A stretch of 7,864 nucleotides of DNA from an uncultured Bacillota bacterium. GTDB lineage: Bacteria > Bacillota > Clostridia > Lachnospirales > Lachnospiraceae. Shown in pieces: positions 1-6,777 of this stretch (positions are counted from its first letter, which is position 1; every line of letters begins with the position of its first letter). Both the position numbers and the translations under genes were made by a program. Location of the stretch: positions 1 through 7,864 of the forward strand of contig CATWQE010000101.1 in the NCBI GenBank assembly GCA_958352855.1, written 5' to 3'. The notes under the pieces were generated by a model. It ran no database searches. It was not told where the DNA came from and saw nothing but the letters and a program-made list of their open reading frames with translations.

Positions 1-597
1 TGCTTTCATAATGCGGTTAATCCCCTTCTGTTTCCATGGTTTTTCCTGGGTAAAGAGATTTTTCACAAATTTCAGCCAGCGCAAAGCGTTTCTTACTGTC
101 CTCCTGTCCATGGGCTGATAAAACTTTGCAATGGCTTTTGCTGTCACCTTGTCTGTGGGAACCAGCCTTGCAATGGGATACGTAAAGGGATTCCTTCCGT
201 CCATGCGAAGCAGAAGTTTTTCAAATTCTTCTTCGATTTCCATATGCTGTACCCCTGTTTTCTCAATCATCTCTTCTACATAGGGATGACATTCGCTGTC
301 CAGAATGAAGTGGCAGAGAAATCCCATAAGATAGGCATATTCCGGGCTGTCCCGTCCCACTTTTTTCACCACTTTTACACCATATTTAAAAAACGGATAA
401 GCCGAAACACCATGTAAATAAATTCCAAACCCAGATACCGGATTAGAGACATAGGCCCGGTAAAAGAAAAATAAATCCGGTCCCTGAAGTCCAATCTCAA
501 ACTGTCTGCGGTACTTCTGAATCAGGCTTTTTAACTCCCCTTCCATCTGTTCCTCTACTTTTGCCCCAAATCGACTATGTGCATAAAATGCAGGCAT
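1..597 (-). CDS. Zinc-dependent phospholipase C-like protein (partial, 3' end off the left edge)
   Basis: The 199 visible residues carry no stop. The pattern fits the zinc-dependent phospholipase C / S1-P1 nuclease-like group: an early His in the opening MPAFYAH (H7), QGPD at 38-41, and a helical LCHFILD-x3-HPYVE stretch (H96, D100, H104) followed by H118 and E122. In the family such His, Asp and Glu residues bind catalytic zinc ions; assigning individual ligands here is inference. No signal peptide is visible, since the chain opens MPAFYAHSRF, so a cytoplasmic protein is likelier than a secreted toxin. Many clostridial relatives are uncharacterised, and phospholipase activity should not be assumed. 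The start is fixed by AGGAGGAG at 603-610, five bases before the ATG. The gene is transcribed leftward, away from nifJ, with its own promoter candidate, and seems to form a separate transcription unit. Confidence 0.8.
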   Translation of the reverse strand, partial: MPAFYAHSRFGAKVEEQMEGELKSLIQKYRRQFEIGLQGPDLFFFYRAYVSNPVSGFGIYLHGVSAYPFFKYGVKVVKKVGRDSPEYAYLMGFLCHFILDSECHPYVEEMIEKTGVQHMEIEEEFEKLLLRMDGRNPFTYPIARLVPTDKVTAKAIAKFYQPMDRRTVRNALRWLKFVKNLFTQEKPWKQKGINRIMKA

Positions 598-602
598 ATC
601 TT

Positions 603-610
603 CTCCTCCT
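603..610 (-). promoter_or_regulatory. Ribosome binding site of the phospholipase C-like gene
   Basis: On the minus strand this reads AGGAGGAG and sits five bases before the ATG at 597-595. It is a near-perfect Shine-Dalgarno sequence and decides the start codon. Confidence 0.85.
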
Positions 611-632
611 GTAAAATACTTTGATTATCTTA

Positions 633-661
633 ATAATACCATGAATTCTTAAAAGGTGAAA
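633..661 (-). promoter_or_regulatory. Candidate promoter of the phospholipase C-like gene
   Basis: On the minus strand there is a good -10 box, TATTAT (633-638). The -35 is weak: TTTCAC at 656-661 with a 17-base spacer, or CTTTCA at 657-662 with 18. A start near 626 would leave a leader of about 30 bases carrying the ribosome site. The -10 is convincing and the -35 is not. Confidence 0.45.
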
Positions 662-693
662 GTTGTTTTCTGTTAAATCTCTGTATTTTCCCA

Positions 694-727
694 CTCCGCC
701 GCAGTGCGATCCCCGCGGAGCGTTTTT
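694..727 (+). terminator. GC-rich hairpin with T-tract, oriented as a plus-strand terminator
   Basis: CTCCGC (694-699) pairs with GCGGAG (715-720). Inside, CGC (700-702) can pair with GCG (706-708), leaving a bulge. A CG pair of bases and then TTTTT (723-727) follow. This is the form of an intrinsic terminator for rightward transcription, but no plus-strand gene lies to its left, so it could only stop antisense transcription through the phospholipase-like gene. It may instead be the left end of a repeat-like composite covering 694-796. The structure is plain; its function as a terminator is uncertain. Confidence 0.45.
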
Positions 728-761
728 GTTTCATAGGATGCATTTTCCTATGAAACAAAAA
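723..761. repeat. Perfect 16-bp inverted repeat
   Basis: TTTTTGTTTCATAGGA (723-738) and its exact reverse complement (746-761) flank a 7-base centre. The orientation is T-tract first and A-tract last, the reverse of a normal bidirectional terminator stem. The outer five bases of each arm also serve as the T-tracts of two inward-facing GC-rich hairpins (694-720 and 762-796), so the whole block is nearly symmetric. Such blocks are often dispersed intergenic repeats, but copy number cannot be judged from this window. Short reading frames crossing it in both directions look spurious. Confidence 0.85.
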
Positions 762-796
762 GACTCCCTTCCCACAGTCACCTGTGGGTGGGAGTC
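757..796 (-). terminator. Intrinsic terminator of nifJ
   Basis: Read on the minus strand, 45 bases past the nifJ stop: GACTCCC, A, CCCACAG, loop GTGA, CTGTGGG, AA, GGGAGTC, then TTTTTGTTT. Two 7-bp GC-rich stems are separated by a small internal loop, and the T-tract (761-757) follows at once. This is a strong factor-independent terminator ending the nifJ message. Its T-tract is also the outer end of the 16-bp inverted repeat. Confidence 0.9.
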
Positions 797-840
797 CTTT
801 CAATCGTTTGGACACATTTATAACATTTCAGTTAATGGAA

Positions 841-3800
841 TTACTCTTCTGTTTTTCCGTACAGAGTAACCAGTTTGTTCAGATATTCATATCTGGCTTT
901 TGCTTCAGCTTCGTTCTTAGCAAACAGTCTGGCTGCTTTTTCAGGATTAGAACGTTTCAGAGAATTGTAACGAACTTCTCCATCCAGGAATTCCTGGTAT
1001 CCTTCTTCAGCCGGCGCTTTGGAATCCAGTGAGAATTTGTTTTCTGCTGCTGGATTGAAGCGGAAGTTATGCCAGTATCCGCATTTAACTGCTAATTCTT
1101 CTTCTGTCTGAGCTTTGCTCATACCTTTCTTAATACCATGGTTGATACATGGAGCGTAAGCAATGATCAGAGATGGTCCCGGATATGCTTCTGCTTCTGC
1201 GATTGCTTTTACAGTCTGGTTGAAGTCAGCACCCATAGCGATCTGAGCAACGTATACATAACCATAGCTCATTGCGATAGAAGCCATATCTTTCTTCTTC
1301 ACTTCTTTACCACCAGCAGCGAACTGTGCAATAGCACCTGTTGGTGTAGATTTAGAAGACTGTCCACCTGTGTTGGAGTAAACTTCTGTATCGAATACCA
1401 TTACGTTGATATCCTGTCCGGAAGCTAATACGTGGTCAACACCGCCGAATCCGATGTCGTATGCCCAACCGTCACCACCGAAGATCCACTGAGATTTCTT
1501 AGCTAAGAAGTCTTTGTTCTTCACGATGTCTTTGCATACGTCACAGTCAACGCCTTCTAATGCAGCAACTAATTTATCTGTAGCTGCTCCGTTTGTGATA
1601 CCGCTGTTGAAAGTATCTAACCATTCCTGGCAAGCTGCTTTCACTTCTTCAGAAGAACCTTCGTAAGCCATTACAGATTCTACTTTTTCTTTTAATCCGC
1701 CGCGGATAGCTTTCTGAGCTAATAACATACCGTATCCGAATTCAGCGTTATCTTCGAACAGAGAGTTAGACCATGCAGGACCCTGTCCCTTTGCGTTTAC
1801 AGTGTATGGTGTAGAAGGTGAGGAGTTACCCCAGATAGAAGAACATCCTGTTGCGTTAGCAATGTACATTCTGTCACCAAATAACTGTGTGATTAATTTA
1901 GCGTAAGGTGTTTCACCACAACCAGCACATGCTCCTGAGAACTCAAGTAATGGCTGTTTGAACTGAGAACCTTTTACTGTGTTTTCTTTAAATTTAGCAA
2001 CAACATCTTCTTTGATTGGTAATGTTACACCATAATCGAAGAATTTCTGTTCTCCGGCATTTGCCTCCATGTTCTGCATAACAAGAGCTTTTGCACCCTT
2101 CTTACCTGGGCAGACATTTGCACAGGAACCACATCCTGTACAGTCATAAGCAGATACTGTTATAGCAAACTTGTAATCAGCCATACCAGTCATAGGTAAT
2201 GTTCTCATTCCTTCCGGAGCTGCTGCTACTTCTTCTTCAGTCAAAGCAACTGGACGGATAACAGCGTGAGGACATACATATGCACAGCGGTTACACTGGA
2301 TACAGTTTTCTGGCTGCCATACAGGGATATCTACAGCAATACCACGTTTTTCAAATGCAGAAGAACCAGATGGTGTAGTACCGTCAACATATTCTGTGAA
2401 TGCAGATACAGGTAAGGAATTACCTTCCTGAGCATTTACTTTTGCCTGAACATTGTTTACGAAATCAACAACATCTTTGCGTCCACCTTCAGCGTGAGCC
2501 ATGAACAGACCTTCATCAGCGCAGTCTTTCCAGCTTTCTGGAACCTGAACTTCAACAACCTGTTTAGCACCTGCATCAATAGCGTCATAGTTCATCTGAA
2601 CGATAGCGTCACCTTTTCTTCCGTAAGTAGCTTTTGCAGCAGCTTTCATTAATTCGATAGCCTGTTCTTCCGGAATGATGTTAGCCAGTTTGAAGAATGC
2701 AGACTGAAGAACAGTATTGATACGTCCGCCAAGTCCGATTTCTTTACCAATCTTAATACCATCAATTACATAGAATTTGATGTTGTGGTTAGCGATGAAT
2801 GCTTTTACCTGTCCTGGTAAGTGTTTTTCAAGACCTTCCATATCCCATGGGCAGTTTAATAAGAAGGTACCGCCATCAACAAGTTCCTGAACCATGTTGT
2901 ATTTGTTTACATAGGATGGGTTGTGGCATGCAACAAAGTTAGCCTGTTTAATCAGGTATGTGGATTTGATTGGGCTCTTACCGAAACGAAGGTGAGACAT
3001 TGTAACACCGCCGGACTTCTTGGAGTCATAATCAAAATATGCCTGAGCATACATGTCTGTGTTGTCACCAATGATCTTGATGGAGTTCTTGTTAGCACCA
3101 ACAGTACCGTCAGCACCTAATCCCCAGAATTTGCAGTTGATGGTTCCTTCTGGTGTAGTAACAAGAGGAGCGCCAACTTCCAGAGATAAGTTTGTAACAT
3201 CATCCACAATACCGATTGTGAATTTCTGTTTTGTTGTATTTTCATATACAGCAACGATCTGAGCAGGTGTTGTATCTTTGGAGCCTAAACCGTAACGGCC
3301 TGTGAATACTGGTGTATCGTTGAATTTTGTACCTTTCAGTGCAGCAACAACGTCTAAGTATAATGGTTCGCCAAGAGCACCTGGTTCTTTTGTTCTGTCT
3401 AATACTGTAATCTGTTTTACAGATTCAGGAATAGCGTTTACTAATGCTTCAGCAGAGAATGGTCTGTAAAGACGAACAGTAACAAGACCAACTTTTTTGC
3501 CTGCTGCCATTAAGTAATCGATGGTTTCTTCGATTGTTTCACAAGCAGAACCCATAGCGATGATTACGTGTTCAGCATCTTCAGCACCATAGTAGTTGAA
3601 CAGTTTGTAGTTTGTTCCGATTTTTTCGTTTACTTTGTCCATGTATTCCTGCACTAATGCTGGAAGAGCATCGTAGTATGGGTTACATGCTTCTCTTGCC
3701 TGGAAGAAGATGTCAGGGTTCTGAGCAGAACCTCTCTGGCATGGATGATTTGGATTTAATGCATGTTTACGGAATGCGTCAACAGCGTCCATATCTACCA

Positions 3801-4380
3801 TATCTTTTAAATCTTCGTAATCCCATGTTTCAATTTTCTGAATCTCATGAGAAGTACGGAATCCGTCGAAGAAGTTGATGAATGGAACTTTTCCTTTGAT
3901 TGCAGCGCAGTGTGCAACTGGTGTTAAGTCCATAACTTCCTGTACGGAAGATTCACATAACATAGCGCAGCCTGTCTGACGACAAGCATATACGTCAGAG
4001 TGATCGCCGAAAATAGAAAGTGCGTGGCTTGCAAGAGCACGAGCAGATACGTTGATAACGCCTGGTAACTGCTCACCAGCAATTTTGTAAAGATTTGGGA
4101 TCATTAACAGAAGACCCTGAGATGCTGTATATGTAGTAGTCAGGGCACCTGCTGCTAAGGAGCCGTGAACTGCACCTGCAGCACCAGCTTCAGACTGCAT
4201 TTCTGTAACCTGTACTTCCTGTCCGAAAATGTTCTTTCTTCCCTGTGTTGCCCACTCATCTGTAGCTTCTGCCATTACGGATGAAGGGGTAATTGGATAA
4301 ATAGCCGCAACATCTGAATATGCATATGAAGCATGAGCTGCTGCATGGTTACCATCCATGGTTTTCATCTTTCTAGCCAT
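841..4380 (-). CDS. nifJ: Pyruvate:ferredoxin (flavodoxin) oxidoreductase
   Basis: The enzyme converts pyruvate and CoA to acetyl-CoA and CO2 while reducing ferredoxin or flavodoxin; it is cytoplasmic and central to clostridial fermentation. At 1179 residues it is a normal full-length homodimeric type. Seen in order: the pyrimidine/pyruvate domain with YPITPSS (28-34, T31), E64 and R114, matching known active-site positions of Desulfovibrio africanus PFOR; a transketolase C-terminal-like domain (about 260-415); the gamma domain with GLGADGTVGANK (420-431); two [4Fe-4S] motifs, C693/C696/C699/C703 and C747/C750/C753/C757; and the thiamine-diphosphate domain with GGDGWAYDIG (968-977) and SNTGGQ (1002-1007). 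C818, C821, C846 and C1078 fit ligands of the third cluster. An in-frame ATG at 4431 is rejected, because the AGGAGG ribosome site would then lie inside the coding sequence. The gene has its own strong promoter and terminator. No key residue is missing. Confidence 0.98.
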   Translation of the reverse strand: MARKMKTMDGNHAAAHASYAYSDVAAIYPITPSSVMAEATDEWATQGRKNIFGQEVQVTEMQSEAGAAGAVHGSLAAGALTTTYTASQGLLLMIPNLYKIAGEQLPGVINVSARALASHALSIFGDHSDVYACRQTGCAMLCESSVQEVMDLTPVAHCAAIKGKVPFINFFDGFRTSHEIQKIETWDYEDLKDMVDMDAVDAFRKHALNPNHPCQRGSAQNPDIFFQAREACNPYYDALPALVQEYMDKVNEKIGTNYKLFNYYGAEDAEHVIIAMGSACETIEETIDYLMAAGKKVGLVTVRLYRPFSAEALVNAIPESVKQITVLDRTKEPGALGEPLYLDVVAALKGTKFNDTPVFTGRYGLGSKDTTPAQIVAVYENTTKQKFTIGIVDDVTNLSLEVGAPLVTTPEGTINCKFWGLGADGTVGANKNSIKIIGDNTDMYAQAYFDYDSKKSGGVTMSHLRFGKSPIKSTYLIKQANFVACHNPSYVNKYNMVQELVDGGTFLLNCPWDMEGLEKHLPGQVKAFIANHNIKFYVIDGIKIGKEIGLGGRINTVLQSAFFKLANIIPEEQAIELMKAAAKATYGRKGDAIVQMNYDAIDAGAKQVVEVQVPESWKDCADEGLFMAHAEGGRKDVVDFVNNVQAKVNAQEGNSLPVSAFTEYVDGTTPSGSSAFEKRGIAVDIPVWQPENCIQCNRCAYVCPHAVIRPVALTEEEVAAAPEGMRTLPMTGMADYKFAITVSAYDCTGCGSCANVCPGKKGAKALVMQNMEANAGEQKFFDYGVTLPIKEDVVAKFKENTVKGSQFKQPLLEFSGACAGCGETPYAKLITQLFGDRMYIANATGCSSIWGNSSPSTPYTVNAKGQGPAWSNSLFEDNAEFGYGMLLAQKAIRGGLKEKVESVMAYEGSSEEVKAACQEWLDTFNSGITNGAATDKLVAALEGVDCDVCKDIVKNKDFLAKKSQWIFGGDGWAYDIGFGGVDHVLASGQDINVMVFDTEVYSNTGGQSSKSTPTGAIAQFAAGGKEVKKKDMASIAMSYGYVYVAQIAMGADFNQTVKAIAEAEAYPGPSLIIAYAPCINHGIKKGMSKAQTEEELAVKCGYWHNFRFNPAAENKFSLDSKAPAEEGYQEFLDGEVRYNSLKRSNPEKAARLFAKNEAEAKARYEYLNKLVTLYGKTEE

Positions 4381-4390
4381 TTGATTTTTT

Positions 4391-4397
4391 CCTCCTT
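4391..4397 (-). promoter_or_regulatory. Ribosome binding site fixing the nifJ start
   Basis: The minus strand reads AAGGAGG followed by ten A-rich bases and the ATG at 4380-4378. The upstream ATG at 4431 has no comparable site and lies only about a dozen bases after the predicted transcription start. Confidence 0.85.
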
Positions 4398-4401
4398 GAA
4401 A

Positions 4402-4419
4402 ATTGTTGTTTTGAACAAT
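4402..4419. repeat. Inverted repeat in the nifJ leader
   Basis: ATTGTT (4402-4407) and AACAAT (4414-4419) flank six bases. It lies between the predicted transcription start and the ribosome site of nifJ. It resembles the TTGTT...AACAA half-sites of the NADH-sensing repressor Rex, but the gap between half-sites is six rather than the usual eight, so it is not a standard Rex site. It may be chance or a weak RNA hairpin. Confidence 0.35.
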
Positions 4420-4424
4420 ATTCC

Positions 4425-4440
4425 ACTTCACTCACGAAGT
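4425..4440. promoter_or_regulatory. Candidate operator dyad just downstream of the nifJ transcription start
   Basis: ACTTC (4425-4429) and GAAGT (4436-4440) form a dyad around six bases. Written as ACTT-N8-AAGT it has the same half-sites and spacing as the dyad over the Rrf2-gene -35 box (5000-5015). It covers roughly +4 to +19 of the predicted nifJ transcript, a place where a bound repressor would block initiation or early elongation. Regulator binding is inference. Confidence 0.4.
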
Positions 4441-4449
4441 CTATATAAA

Positions 4450-4478
4450 ATTATAGCACGATTTCCGAAGCCTGTCCA
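4450..4478 (-). promoter_or_regulatory. Strong vegetative promoter of nifJ
   Basis: The minus strand has TGGACA (4473-4478, five of six consensus bases), a 17-base spacer, and a perfect TATAAT (4450-4455) preceded by an extended TG-n. Transcription should begin near 4443, giving a leader of about 63 bases with two small inverted repeats. This fits high, independent expression of PFOR even though the regulator gene lies upstream in the same direction. Confidence 0.85.
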
Positions 4479-4501
4479 TTTGTAAAACAGCAGAAAATGT
4501 A

Positions 4502-4521
4502 ATGTTTTTCTAAAAAAACAT
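4502..4521 (-). terminator. Possible weak AT-rich hairpin after the Rrf2-family gene
   Basis: ATGTTTTT (4502-4509) pairs with AAAAACAT (4514-4521) around four bases, beginning just after the regulator's stop codon. The stem is almost entirely A-T and is not followed by a clean T-tract, so readthrough into nifJ is likely. The hairpin is visible; terminator function is doubtful. Confidence 0.25.
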
Positions 4522-4525
4522 GTCT

Positions 4526-4936
4526 TTATGCTTCTTTTTCTCCCATAATTTCCAAAATTGATTTTGAGGATAATTCTTTTATAAGTACAGACTGGATTCT
4601 GTTCAGTTCCCCATGCACCTTGCAACTGCAGTCTCCTGTATTGCGAATACAGCTTTTCTCCGGCTTCATACACTCTATCATATAAAATTCCGGGTCCACT
4701 GCCAGATAAACATCCAGAAGTGTCAGTTCCCCTATGCTTTTTTTCAGCGCATATCCTCCGTTACTTCCGCGAAAGCTTCGGACAATTTCCTTTTTTTCCA
4801 GTTTTTTCAATATCTTATATACAAAGGCCGGGGTAAGGTCTTCTTTTTCACAAATTTGATTGACACACATCTTTTCCCCTTTTGCCAGGGCACGTACAAT
4901 TCTCACACCGTAATCGCATTCTCTTGTAATTAACAT
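4526..4936 (-). CDS. Rrf2-family transcriptional regulator with C-terminal cysteine cluster
   Basis: The 136-residue length is usual for Rrf2 proteins. MLITRECDYGVRIVRALAKG is a typical Rrf2 opening, followed by a winged helix-turn-helix (about 25-65) with LTPAFVYKILKKLEKKEIV and the wing RGSNGGYAL (56-64). C89, C96, C103 and C105, with H108, lie where IscR, NsrR and RsrR-like members bind iron-sulfur clusters; C105-x2-H108 resembles the last two IscR ligands, but the other spacings (x6 and x6) differ from IscR's x5 and x5. It may sense Fe-S status, oxygen or nitric oxide, or act as a cysteine redox switch. Its position directly upstream of nifJ suggests it controls PFOR (inference). The ATG at 5038 is rejected because it lies upstream of the gene's own promoter; the chosen ATG has AGAGGGG nine bases before it. 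Family assignment is firm, and the signal sensed is unknown. Confidence 0.93.
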   Translation of the reverse strand: MLITRECDYGVRIVRALAKGEKMCVNQICEKEDLTPAFVYKILKKLEKKEIVRSFRGSNGGYALKKSIGELTLLDVYLAVDPEFYMIECMKPEKSCIRNTGDCSCKVHGELNRIQSVLIKELSSKSILEIMGEKEA

Positions 4937-4984
4937 GGATTTCTTCCCCTCTGTTTTCTTCTGTATTCCTTTGGTTTCTCTGCT

Positions 4985-5013
4985 ATTATACCTATCTGTA
5001 CTTAATTTATCAA
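4985..5013 (-). promoter_or_regulatory. Promoter of the Rrf2-family gene
   Basis: The minus strand has TTGATA (5008-5013), a 17-base spacer and a perfect TATAAT (4985-4990). The start should be near 4978, about 42 bases before the ATG. It is arranged back to back with the promoter of the ABC-F gene, with some 32 bases between the two -35 boxes. Confidence 0.85.
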
Positions 5014-5015
5014 GT
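5000..5015. promoter_or_regulatory. Candidate autoregulatory operator over the -35 box
   Basis: The dyad ACTT-N8-AAGT (extended by one more pair to TACTT...AAGTA, 4999-5016) contains the -35 box of the regulator's promoter. Many Rrf2 proteins repress their own genes from sites over the promoter, so this is a natural autoregulatory site. It shares half-sites and spacing with the dyad at the nifJ start. No binding evidence is available. Confidence 0.45.
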
Positions 5016-5045
5016 AATTTTCGTAAAAGAATTTCCAAGAAACAC

Positions 5046-5073
5046 TTGCAAAATCCTTATTTTACGGTACAAT
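5046..5073 (+). promoter_or_regulatory. Candidate promoter of the ABC-F gene
   Basis: TTGCAA (5046-5051, four of six consensus bases), a 16-base spacer and TACAAT (5068-5073, five of six) predict a start near 5080. The roughly 48-base leader includes a 10-base palindrome TTATGCATAA (5082-5091) and GAGGG (5113-5117), ten bases before the ATG. Confidence 0.6.
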
Positions 5074-5127
5074 GAAAGAGATTATGCATAAAATTGTTCT
5101 TTTTTAATAAGTGAGGGAAAATAAAAC

Positions 5128-6759
5128 ATGATTGCAGCAAATAATGTTACATTACGATTAGGTAAGAAAGCACTGTTTGAGGATGTTAATATTAAATTCA
5201 CCGAAGGAAACTGCTATGGCCTCATCGGTGCCAATGGCGCAGGAAAGTCTACCTTTTTAAAGATTCTTTCCGGCCAGTTAGAAACCACCAACGGAAATAT
5301 TACCATTACTCCCGGACAGCGTCTGTCCTTCCTGCAGCAGGATCATTTTAAATATGATGCTTTTCCTGTTCTGGACACAGTTATTATGGGAAACCAGCGT
5401 CTGTATGATATTATGAAGGAAAAAGAAGCCATCTACGCAAAAGAAGAATTTACTGATGAAGATGGAATCCGCGCCAGTGAGCTGGAGGGTGAATTTGCAG
5501 AAATGAACGGATGGGAGGCAGAGTCTGATGCTGCCATGCTGTTAAATGGCCTTGGTATTGAAACAGAGCTTCATTATACCCAAATGTCTGAATTAAACGG
5601 AAGCCAGAAGGTGAAAGTGTTGCTTGCACAGGCTCTTTTTGGAAATCCTGATATCCTGCTTCTTGACGAGCCTACCAACCACCTGGATCTGGATGCTATT
5701 GAATGGCTGGAAGAATTCCTGATTAACTTTGAAAATACAGTTATCGTAGTATCTCATGACCGTTACTTTTTAAATAAGGTATGTACTCATACTGCTGATA
5801 TTGACTACGGTAAAATTCAGCTTTATGCCGGAAACTATGATTTCTGGTATGAGTCCAGCCAGCTTCTTATTAAACAGATGAAGGAAGCCAATCGAAAGAA
5901 AGAAGAAAAAATCAAAGAGCTTCAGGAATTTATTTCCCGATTCTCTGCAAATGCTTCTAAATCCAAACAGGCAACTTCCAGAAAACGCGCCCTGGAAAAA
6001 ATCCAGTTGGATGAAATGCGTCCATCCAGCCGCAAATATCCTTATATTGATTTCCGTCCAAATCGCGAAATCGGAAATGAAGTATTGATGGTGGAAGGTC
6101 TTTCTAAGACCATTGACGGTGTAAAGGTACTGGATAACCTGAGCTTTACTCTGGGACGTGAGGATAAAGTTGCTTTTGTAGGCGGCAATGAACGTGCAAA
6201 AACAGTTCTTTTCCAGATTTTAATGGGAGAAATGGAACCGGATGAGGGAACTTACAAGTGGGGTGTTACTACTTCACAGGCTTATTTCCCAAAAGACAGC
6301 ACCAGGGAATTTGATAATGACCTGACCATTGCGGACTGGCTTACCGGTTATTCAGAAATCAAGGATGCTACTTATGTACGTGGATTCCTTGGACGTATGC
6401 TCTTCCCTGGTGAAGATGGTGTGAAGAAAGTCCGGGTACTCTCCGGTGGTGAAAAGGTGAGATGTCTCTTATCTAAAATGATGATTTCCGGCGCCAACAT
6501 CCTGATTTTTGATGAGCCTACCAACCATCTGGATATGGAATCCATCACAGCCCTGAACAATGGTATGATGAAGTTCCCAGGTGTTATCCTCTTTGCTTCT
6601 CATGACCACCAGATTGTCCAGACTACAGCCAACCGTATTATGGAAATCCTTCCAAACGGTGTACTCATTGATAAGATTACTACTTATGATGAATATCTGG
6701 CAAGTGATGAAATGGCAAGAAAACGCCAGGTTTATACTATGACAGAGGAAGATAATTAA
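5128..6759 (+). CDS. ybiT: ABC-F family ribosome-associated ATPase, YbiT/YkpA type
   Basis: The 543 residues contain two ABC ATPase domains and no membrane segment, the layout of ABC-F proteins that enter the ribosomal E site and assist or rescue translation. Domain 1 has Walker A GANGAGKS (34-41), a degenerate signature LNGSQ (156-160), Walker B ending D180-E181 and switch H210. A charged linker with coiled-coil character (about 242-300) fits the tRNA-contacting arm. Domain 2 has a divergent P-loop GGNERAKT (352-359, Ala in place of the usual Gly before Lys), a good signature LSGGE (438-442), D462-E463 and H492. From memory, degenerate first signatures and altered second P-loops are typical of the YbiT/YkpA branch, so this is probably normal. 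Antibiotic-resistance ABC-F proteins are less likely: the sequence resembles the housekeeping branch and no resistance context is seen. It is monocistronic, with its own promoter and terminator, divergent from the Rrf2 gene. Confidence 0.93.
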   Translation: MIAANNVTLRLGKKALFEDVNIKFTEGNCYGLIGANGAGKSTFLKILSGQLETTNGNITITPGQRLSFLQQDHFKYDAFPVLDTVIMGNQRLYDIMKEKEAIYAKEEFTDEDGIRASELEGEFAEMNGWEAESDAAMLLNGLGIETELHYTQMSELNGSQKVKVLLAQALFGNPDILLLDEPTNHLDLDAIEWLEEFLINFENTVIVVSHDRYFLNKVCTHTADIDYGKIQLYAGNYDFWYESSQLLIKQMKEANRKKEEKIKELQEFISRFSANASKSKQATSRKRALEKIQLDEMRPSSRKYPYIDFRPNREIGNEVLMVEGLSKTIDGVKVLDNLSFTLGREDKVAFVGGNERAKTVLFQILMGEMEPDEGTYKWGVTTSQAYFPKDSTREFDNDLTIADWLTGYSEIKDATYVRGFLGRMLFPGEDGVKKVRVLSGGEKVRCLLSKMMISGANILIFDEPTNHLDMESITALNNGMMKFPGVILFASHDHQIVQTTANRIMEILPNGVLIDKITTYDEYLASDEMARKRQVYTMTEEDN

Positions 6760-6777
6760 ATCTTGAAACAAGAGAAG

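Noticed and set aside
630..869. Short reading frames on both strands through the hairpin composite (61 and 68 codons)
   Set aside because: They arise from the inverted repeat and terminator, overlap the promoter of the phospholipase-like gene or the nifJ 3' end, and lack ribosome sites.
3176..3191. ACTT-N8-AAGT inside nifJ as a third operator
   Set aside because: It is deep in the coding region, far from any promoter, and the bases are explained by conserved PFOR codons. It is kept as a caution on the motif's specificity.
4381..4431. Upstream ATG extending NifJ by 17 residues
   Set aside because: The extension encodes the AGGAGG site, lies only about a dozen bases after the predicted transcription start and has no ribosome site; MARKMKTMDGNHA is the normal PFOR beginning.
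4428..4673. Minus-strand 81-codon frame overlapping the regulator's 3' end and the nifJ promoter
   Set aside because: It is a shifted frame over the Rrf2 gene and intergenic DNA, with no ribosome site and no recognisable protein features.
4937..5038. Upstream ATG extending the Rrf2 protein by 34 residues
   Set aside because: The region contains the gene's own -35/-10 promoter and the extension is unlike any Rrf2 N-terminus.
5082..5091. Palindrome TTATGCATAA in the ABC-F leader as an operator
   Set aside because: It is only ten bases and AT-rich, with no second copy seen near other promoters, so chance is the simplest explanation.
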